Assembly: GCF_024295805.1 (NCBI RefSeq) | Contig: NZ_JANCLX010000008.1 | Coordinates: forward strand, 225,387-289,386 | Direction: 5' to 3' | DNA length: 64,000 nucleotides | From: Streptomyces cucumeris | GTDB taxonomy: Bacteria > Actinomycetota > Actinomycetes > Streptomycetales > Streptomycetaceae | Shown here: positions 59,480 through 64,000 of the stretch, piece by piece | Layout of the letters: every line of letters starts with the position of its first letter | How positions within the stretch are numbered: the stretch's first letter is position 1 | Made by a program: the position numbers and the translations under genes | Notes under the pieces: generated by a model | The model's input: the letters and a program-made list of their open reading frames with translations, nothing else | Told to the model about the DNA's origin: nothing | Databases searched by the model: none

Positions 59480-59881
59480 ATGCGGCCTACCGCCACGGTG
59501 CTGGTCTACAGCGACGACGCGAGCACCCGCGAGCAGGTGCGGCTCGCCACCGGACGGCGGCCCGCGGCCGATGTGCCCCCGGTGGAGTTCGTGGAGTGCG
59601 CGACCCTCCCCGCCGTGCTGACGGCGCTGGAGGAAGGCGGGATCGACGTCTGTGTGCTGGACGGCGAGGCGGTGCCCGCGGGCGGGATGGGCGTCTGCCG
59701 GCAGATCAAGGACGAGATCTTCCGCTGTCCGCCGGTGCTGCTGCTCATCGGCCGCCCGCAGGACGCCTGGCTGGCCACCTGGAGCCGCGCGGAGGCCGCT
59801 GTCACGCATCCGGTGGACCCGGTGGCCCTGGCGGACGCGCTGGCCCGGCTGATCCGCGAGCGGCTGGCCGTGAGCGCCTGA
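59480..59881 (+). CDS. Degenerate receiver-like protein
   Basis: A 133-residue single-domain protein resembling a CheY-type receiver. The acidic pair Asp12/Asp13 (VYSDDAS) and Asp61 (CVLDGEA) are kept. The conserved Thr/Ser at the end of beta 4 is Gly91 (LLLIGRP) and the conserved Lys is His110 (VTHPVDP). Normal phosphorylation signalling is thus doubtful. GGAGG precedes ATG 59480; the longer upstream frame is unconserved. It is divergent from ctaE and conserved at this site in Streptomyces as I recall. A role in respiratory control is speculation. Confidence 0.75.
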   Translation: MRPTATVLVYSDDASTREQVRLATGRRPAADVPPVEFVECATLPAVLTALEEGGIDVCVLDGEAVPAGGMGVCRQIKDEIFRCPPVLLLIGRPQDAWLATWSRAEAAVTHPVDPVALADALARLIRERLAVSA

Positions 59882-59927
59882 CCTCAGGGGTCTCCTGCGG
59901 TCGCGGCGGTCACGGCTGTCGCCACCG

Positions 59928-61181
59928 TCACACCTGGGGCCGGAGCCGGGCCGAGTCGGCCGGGGTCGAGCCGTCCCGCTGACCGGCGGCGAGGGCGCTG
60001 CCCTGACGCCAGTCGTTCCAGGCCATGTTCCAGTCGCCGTAGCCATTGTCGAAGTTCGTCATATCGGCGCCATTGCTGTTCACGACCTTGACGACATCGC
60101 CCAGCTTCACGGTGTTGAAGAACCACTGGGCGTTGGCCGTGCTCATACCCGTACAGCCGTGGCTGACGTTGGCCACGCCCTGGGCGCCGGTGGACCACGG
60201 GGCGGCGTGGACGTACTCACCGCTCCAGGTGACCCGGGTGGCCCAGTAGACCATCAGGTCGTAGGAGTTGCCGAGGCCGATACTGGCGCCGGTCATCCGC
60301 ACCGCGGACTCCTTGGCGAGGATCACCTTGGTGCCGTTGCGGGTGTCGAATCCGGGCATACCGGTGGTGATGGGGATGGTCCGGATCGGCACTCCATTGC
60401 GCTTCACCGTCATCTGGTGGGTACCGGAGTCGGTGAGGGCCTCGATGCGGTCACCGGTGGTCAGCCGCAGCGTCTTGGCGTCACCGCCGTAGAGCCCGCC
60501 GCCGATCCTGATGCCCTTGAGGTTGGAGTGCACGTTGATGGTCGCGTGGGCGGGCCAGTAGTCCTGCGGACGGTAGTGCAGGGTCTTGTTGTCCACCCAG
60601 TGCCAGACACCGTCCACCGCGGGCTGGGAGTCGACCTTCAGGGCACGCTCCACCACCGACCGCGCCGAGGGGTCCTTCACCGCTCTGCTCAGCTTCGCGG
60701 TGACCGGCTGCCCCACGCCGTACTCCCCCGCCTTGGGCCCGAAGGTGACCTTCAGCAGCTTGCGGGCGGAGCTGGTGGTGAAGTCGATGGTCCGGCGGCC
60801 CGGGGACCCGTTGGAGTCCTCCGTGCTCACCCGGAGCGTGTAGTGCGCTCCGGCGGCCAGCGGCACGGTGCTGCGCCAGCGGCTGCCGTCCTCGGTCAGC
60901 TCGCCCCGTACGTAGCGCCCCGCGGCGTCGGTGGCGGTGACGTCCGTGATCCGGCCGTCGTCGCCCTTGGACGTCACTTCCAGCGGCTTGTCCGGATCGG
61001 CACGGTGGTTCTCATCGCCGTCGCCGCTGAACGAGATCTGGTCGGCGGCGTCGTACGGCTTGGCGGACAGCGGGTTGGAGGAGGGCCCCCCGCAGCCGCT
61101 GAGTCCCGCTATCAGCGACGCCACCAGCAGGGTGCAGGTGAGCACCGCCCGGGTTCGAGGTGATCGCGATGTGTGGCTCAT
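59928..61181 (-). CDS. L,D-transpeptidase lipoprotein
   Basis: A 417-residue cell-wall enzyme. The signal ends in the lipobox LSGC (Cys30). Two immunoglobulin-like domains occupy about 45-255, as in mycobacterial Ldt proteins. The catalytic YkuD domain (about 265-390) includes EYVHAAPWS and the nucleophile motif ANVSHGCTGMS. It makes 3-3 cross-links in peptidoglycan. ATG 61181 with TAGCGT 6 nt upstream is preferred; GTG 61187 is the alternative. It lies downstream of ctaF with its own promoter. Confidence 0.93.
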   Translation of the reverse strand: MSHTSRSPRTRAVLTCTLLVASLIAGLSGCGGPSSNPLSAKPYDAADQISFSGDGDENHRADPDKPLEVTSKGDDGRITDVTATDAAGRYVRGELTEDGSRWRSTVPLAAGAHYTLRVSTEDSNGSPGRRTIDFTTSSARKLLKVTFGPKAGEYGVGQPVTAKLSRAVKDPSARSVVERALKVDSQPAVDGVWHWVDNKTLHYRPQDYWPAHATINVHSNLKGIRIGGGLYGGDAKTLRLTTGDRIEALTDSGTHQMTVKRNGVPIRTIPITTGMPGFDTRNGTKVILAKESAVRMTGASIGLGNSYDLMVYWATRVTWSGEYVHAAPWSTGAQGVANVSHGCTGMSTANAQWFFNTVKLGDVVKVVNSNGADMTNFDNGYGDWNMAWNDWRQGSALAAGQRDGSTPADSARLRPQV

Positions 61182-61187
61182 GGACAC

Positions 61188-61193
61188 ACGCTA
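61188..61193 (-). promoter_or_regulatory. -10 hexamer TAGCGT of the L,D-transpeptidase gene
   Basis: TAGCGT on the minus strand ends 6 nt before ATG 61181. Confidence 0.4.
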
Positions 61194-61263
61194 TGAACGG
61201 CCGCCGGGGACGCGCGCGCGGAGTGGAGCACCGGAGTGACACCCGCTGGAGCGCCGGGAGATG

Positions 61264-61310
61264 CCCGCGGGGGCCCGGCCCCCCGGGAAGGGGTGCCGGG
61301 CCCCCGCGGG
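61264..61310. repeat. Perfect 16-bp inverted repeat
   Basis: CCCGCGGGGGCCCGGC (61264-61279) and GCCGGGCCCCCGCGGG (61295-61310) are exact reverse complements with a 15-nt loop. It sits between ctaF and the L,D-transpeptidase gene. Confidence 0.85.
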
Positions 61311-61314
61311 GGCC

Positions 61315-61374
61315 GATAATAAAAAGACAACAGCGGCGGGGGGTGGCCCGGGGGGGCCCGCCACCTGTGGCGGG
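61315..61374 (-). terminator. Terminator of ctaCDF
   Basis: Two mutually exclusive hairpins, GGTGGC/GCCACC (61342-61365) and CCCGCCAC/GTGGCGGG (61357-61374), precede a T-rich tract on the minus strand (GTCTTTTTATTATC, 61328-61315). Confidence 0.7.
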
Positions 61375-61412
61375 GGGGGCGGCCCCCCGCGGTGAGCCAT
61401 GAAGAAGAGCGA

Positions 61413-61811
61413 CTACTGGTTCTGGTTCTCGCCCCGGTAGTACTCGAAGACCCAGCCGAACAGACCGACCATGATGACCGGAGCCGAGAAGTAGAGCAGC
61501 CACCAGCCGAAGGCCACCGCCATGAAGGCCAGTGCGCCACCGACGGCCAGGGAGAGCGGCTGCCAGCTGTGCGGGGAGAAGAATCCCAGCTCACCGGCGT
61601 CGTCGGCGACGTCCGCTTCCTTGTTGTCCTGCGCCCCGACATCCACCCGGCGCGCGGTGAACGCCAGGTAGTAGCCGATCATGATGCTCAGGCCGAAGGC
61701 GAGGAAGAGCGCCGTGGTGCCCGCCGGTTCCTTGGACCACACGCCATACACGATGGCCATGATCAGGATGAAGACGGCGAGCCAGATGAACATCCGGCCT
61801 TGGACCTTCAC
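61413..61811 (-). CDS. ctaF: Actinobacterial cytochrome c oxidase subunit IV
   Basis: A 132-residue membrane protein of the CtaF/COX4 actinobacterial family. Four helices: FIWLAVFILIMAIVYGVW, TTALFLAFGLSIMIGYYLAF, LAVGGALAFMAVAFGWWLL and APVIMVGLFGWVFEYY. GFFSPHSWQPL lies between helices 2 and 3. It is the small structural subunit specific to actinobacterial aa3 oxidase and overlaps ctaD by 4 nt. Confidence 0.94.
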   Translation of the reverse strand: MKVQGRMFIWLAVFILIMAIVYGVWSKEPAGTTALFLAFGLSIMIGYYLAFTARRVDVGAQDNKEADVADDAGELGFFSPHSWQPLSLAVGGALAFMAVAFGWWLLYFSAPVIMVGLFGWVFEYYRGENQNQ

Positions 61812-63547
61812 TTGCCGGCCTCCTTGCCGCCCGTGAGGGCCTTGTCATCGTCGGAGGCCCCGTGGTTCTCGAGCTGGTCGAGCGCCGCGATCTCCGGGTG
61901 GTGCAGATCGAAGGCCGGAGATTCGGAACGGATCCGCGGCAGCGTGAGGAAGTTGTGCCGCGGCGGCGGGCAGGAGGTCGCCCACTCCAGCGAACGGCCG
62001 TAGCCCCACGGGTCGTCGACCTCGACCTTCTTGCCGTACTTGGCGGTCTTCCAGACGTTGTAGAAGAACGGCAGGATCGACAGACCGAGCAGGAACGAGG
62101 CGATCGTGGAGATCGTGTTCAGCGTGGTGATGCCGTCGGCCGCCAGGTAGTCGGCGTAGCGGCGGGGCATGCCCTCCGCACCGAGCCAGTGCTGCACCAG
62201 GAACGTGCCGTGGAAGCCGATGAACAGCGTCCAGAAGGTGATCTTGCCGAGCCGCTCGTCCAGCATCTTGCCGGTGAACTTCGGCCACCAGAAGTGGAAG
62301 CCGGCGAACATCGCGAAGACCACGGTGCCGAACACCACGTAGTGGAAGTGGGCCACCACGAAGTACGAGTCCGAGACATGGAAGTCCATCGGCGGCGAGG
62401 CCAGGATGACACCGGTCAGACCACCGAAGGTGAAGGTGATCAGGAAGCCGATCGCCCAGAGCATCGGGGTCTCGAAGCTCAGCGACCCCTTCCACATGGT
62501 GCCGATCCAGTTGAAGAACTTGATACCGGTCGGGACCGCGATCAGGAACGTCATGAACGAGAAGAACGGTAGGAGTACGCCGCCCGTCACATACATGTGG
62601 TGCGCCCAGACCGTCACCGACAGACCGGCGATCGAGATCGTCGCGGCGATCAGCGAGATGTAGCCGAACATCGGCTTGCGGGAGAAGACCGGAATGATCT
62701 CGGAAATGATCCCGAAGAACGGCAGCGCGATGATGTACACCTCTGGATGGCCGAAGAACCAGAAGAGGTGTTGCCAGAGCAAGGCGCCGCCATTGGCCGC
62801 GTCGAAGACATGTGCCCCGAATTTACGATCCGCCTCCAGGGCGAACAGCGCGGCGGCCAGCACCGGGAAGGCCAGCAGCACCAGGACCGCGGTGAGCAGG
62901 ACGTTCCAGACGAAGATCGGCATCCGGAACATCGTCATACCCGGAGCGCGCATGCAGATGATCGTGGTGATGAAGTTGACCGCACCGAGGATCGTGCCGA
63001 AGCCGGAGAAGGCCAGACCCATGATCCACATGTCCGCGCCCACACCCGGCGACCGGACCGCGTCCGACAGCGGGGAGTAGGCGAACCAGCCGAAGTCGGC
63101 CGCGCCCTGCGGGGTGAGGAAACCGCCCACCGCGATCAGCGAACCGAAGAGGTACAGCCAGTACGCGAACATGTTCAGCCGCGGGAACGCCACATCGGGC
63201 GCACCGATCTGCAGCGGCATGATCCAGTTCGTGAAGCCCGCGAACAGCGGGGTGGCGAACATCAGCAGCATGATCGTGCCATGCATGGTGAACGCCTGGT
63301 TGAACTGCTCGTTCGACATGATCTGCGTGCCCGGGCGGGCCAGCTCGGCGCGCATGAAGAGCGCCATCAGACCGCCGATGCAGAAGAACGCGAACGACGT
63401 GACGAGGTAGAGCGTGCCGATCGTCTTGTGGTCGGTGGTGGTCAGCCACTTGACGACGACATTGCCGGGCTGCTTGCGGCGCACGGGCAACTCGTCCTCG
63501 TACGAGGCGGTGGCGTCGGCACCCTGAGGTTCGTTGAGGATGCTCAT
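61808..63547 (-). CDS. ctaD: Cytochrome c oxidase subunit I
   Basis: A 579-residue, 12-helix catalytic subunit of the aa3 oxidase. AFTMHGTIMLLMF holds a haem a His ligand. WFFGHPEVYIIALP holds the CuB His and the cross-linked Tyr, VWAHHMYVTG the other CuB His pair, and HFHYVVFGTVVFAMFAGF the haem ligands near the C-terminal end. It reduces O2 and pumps protons. It overlaps ctaC and ctaF by 4 nt on either side. Confidence 0.97.
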   Translation of the reverse strand: MSILNEPQGADATASYEDELPVRRKQPGNVVVKWLTTTDHKTIGTLYLVTSFAFFCIGGLMALFMRAELARPGTQIMSNEQFNQAFTMHGTIMLLMFATPLFAGFTNWIMPLQIGAPDVAFPRLNMFAYWLYLFGSLIAVGGFLTPQGAADFGWFAYSPLSDAVRSPGVGADMWIMGLAFSGFGTILGAVNFITTIICMRAPGMTMFRMPIFVWNVLLTAVLVLLAFPVLAAALFALEADRKFGAHVFDAANGGALLWQHLFWFFGHPEVYIIALPFFGIISEIIPVFSRKPMFGYISLIAATISIAGLSVTVWAHHMYVTGGVLLPFFSFMTFLIAVPTGIKFFNWIGTMWKGSLSFETPMLWAIGFLITFTFGGLTGVILASPPMDFHVSDSYFVVAHFHYVVFGTVVFAMFAGFHFWWPKFTGKMLDERLGKITFWTLFIGFHGTFLVQHWLGAEGMPRRYADYLAADGITTLNTISTIASFLLGLSILPFFYNVWKTAKYGKKVEVDDPWGYGRSLEWATSCPPPRHNFLTLPRIRSESPAFDLHHPEIAALDQLENHGASDDDKALTGGKEAGK

Positions 63548-64000
63548 GTGTTATTGGTCTCCGCGTTCTTGGCAGCGTCCGTCTGCTCAATGCCCGCCGG
63601 GATGTAGCCGGTCTGGCCCTTCTTCGCCAGGTCCTTCAGGTGCTGCTTGTAGCGCTCGGGCGACACTACCTTGACGTTGAAGAGCATCCGGGAGTGGTCG
63701 ACGCCGCAGAGCTCGGCGCACTTGCCCATGAAGGTGCCCTCACGGTTCGGGGTGACCTCGAAGCGGTTGGTGTGACCCGGGATGACGTCCATCTTCATCA
63801 GGAAGGGGACCACCCAGAACGAGTGGATGACATCGCGGGAGGTCAGGATGAACTGGACCGATTCACCCTTCGGCAGCCACAGGGTGGGACCGGGGTTGCC
63901 GTTCTGGGGGTTCCGCTGGCCGGGCACACCGGCGTCGTAGACGCCCTCGGCGCCCTTGGGCACCGCGGAGAGCATCCGGTTGGGGATGGCCTCGATCTCC
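63544..64000 (-). CDS. ctaC: Cytochrome c oxidase subunit II, 3' part
   Basis: The C-terminal 151 residues; the gene continues past the right end of the window, so the signal and membrane helices are not seen. The cupredoxin domain carries the binuclear CuA site: His in RDVIHSFWVVPF and GKCAELCGVDHSRM with two Cys, Glu, His and Met. It accepts electrons from QcrC. The reading frame is open to base 64000 (EIEAIPNRML...), so it should not be started at the internal Met near 63975. Confidence 0.96.
   Translation of the reverse strand, partial: EIEAIPNRMLSAVPKGAEGVYDAGVPGQRNPQNGNPGPTLWLPKGESVQFILTSRDVIHSFWVVPFLMKMDVIPGHTNRFEVTPNREGTFMGKCAELCGVDHSRMLFNVKVVSPERYKQHLKDLAKKGQTGYIPAGIEQTDAAKNAETNNT

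Noticed and set aside
63544..63975. Complete 143-residue ctaC start at the Met near 63975
   Set aside because: The frame stays open to the window edge with cupredoxin-like sequence upstream, so this Met is internal to a truncated gene.

Overview
The window is a high-GC actinobacterial chromosome segment, almost certainly Streptomyces. Codon third positions are strongly GC-biased, GTG/TTG starts are common, TTA codons are nearly absent, and several Streptomyces-specific families are present (DUF397/XRE pairs, MacRS, actinobacterial CtaF, class II DAHP synthase). The gene order is, from memory, that of the conserved core region SCO2092-SCO2156 of S. coelicolor, just beside the dcw/ftsZ cluster. 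I saw no tRNA, rRNA, CRISPR array, insertion sequence or prophage.

Layout. 1-6.3 kb: a DUF3040 membrane protein behind a 25-base G tract, a methyltransferase, a HEPN protein, then a TetR-controlled operon with a degenerate ABC ATPase, a YhgE/Pip membrane protein and the TetR regulator. 6.3-12.6 kb: a phytoene-desaturase-like flavoprotein under a perfect MacR-type palindrome, a Tyr/Gln-rich membrane protein, metF, thiE, an Rv2175c-family DNA-binding protein and a ferredoxin-reductase-like flavoprotein. 12.7-15.1 kb: a TPP riboswitch and thiOSG. 15.1-20.8 kb: an SRPBCC protein, a PASTA Ser/Thr kinase, endonuclease IV, a DUF4396 membrane protein under a CsoR-like operator, a sulfite-oxidase-like protein, and bacterioferritin with its ferredoxin under an iron box. 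20.9-22.2 kb: DAHP synthase.

22.3-28.5 kb looks accessory. It holds an ATPase/XRE/DUF397 regulatory trio (the XRE gene has a TTA codon), a secreted LppU-like protein, and a carbohydrate group: a GH88/105 hydrolase, a beta-helix lyase-like protein and an orphan sugar-binding lipoprotein. It sits between the DAHP synthase and trpEG, neighbouring aromatic genes in the core order.

28.5-47.6 kb: trp leader and attenuator, fused trpEG, a repeat-rich spacer, pfkA, macRS, plsC-type acyltransferase, esterase, glkA with its DUF5304 neighbour, an ArsA-like ATPase, lipid-transfer-like SRPBCC, metallophosphoesterase, acyl-CoA ligase, PimB-like mannosyltransferase, a lipoprotein metallopeptidase, and the first of two NlpC/P60 cell-wall hydrolases. 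47.8-53.8 kb: the second NlpC/P60 gene with a structured leader resembling a shortened c-di-AMP (ydaO) riboswitch, a NYN RNase-like protein, rhomboid protease, a stand-alone RAM domain and a class V aminotransferase. 53.8-64 kb: trpD, then the respiratory bcc-aa3 supercomplex genes ctaE-qcrCAB and ctaCDF, with a receiver-like protein and an L,D-transpeptidase between them.

Themes: aromatic amino acid supply (DAHP synthase, trpEG, trpD), thiamine and one-carbon metabolism, iron and possibly copper handling, cell-envelope maintenance, and aerobic respiration. Many genes show a TANNNT -10 hexamer 6-8 nt before the start codon, which predicts leaderless mRNAs.
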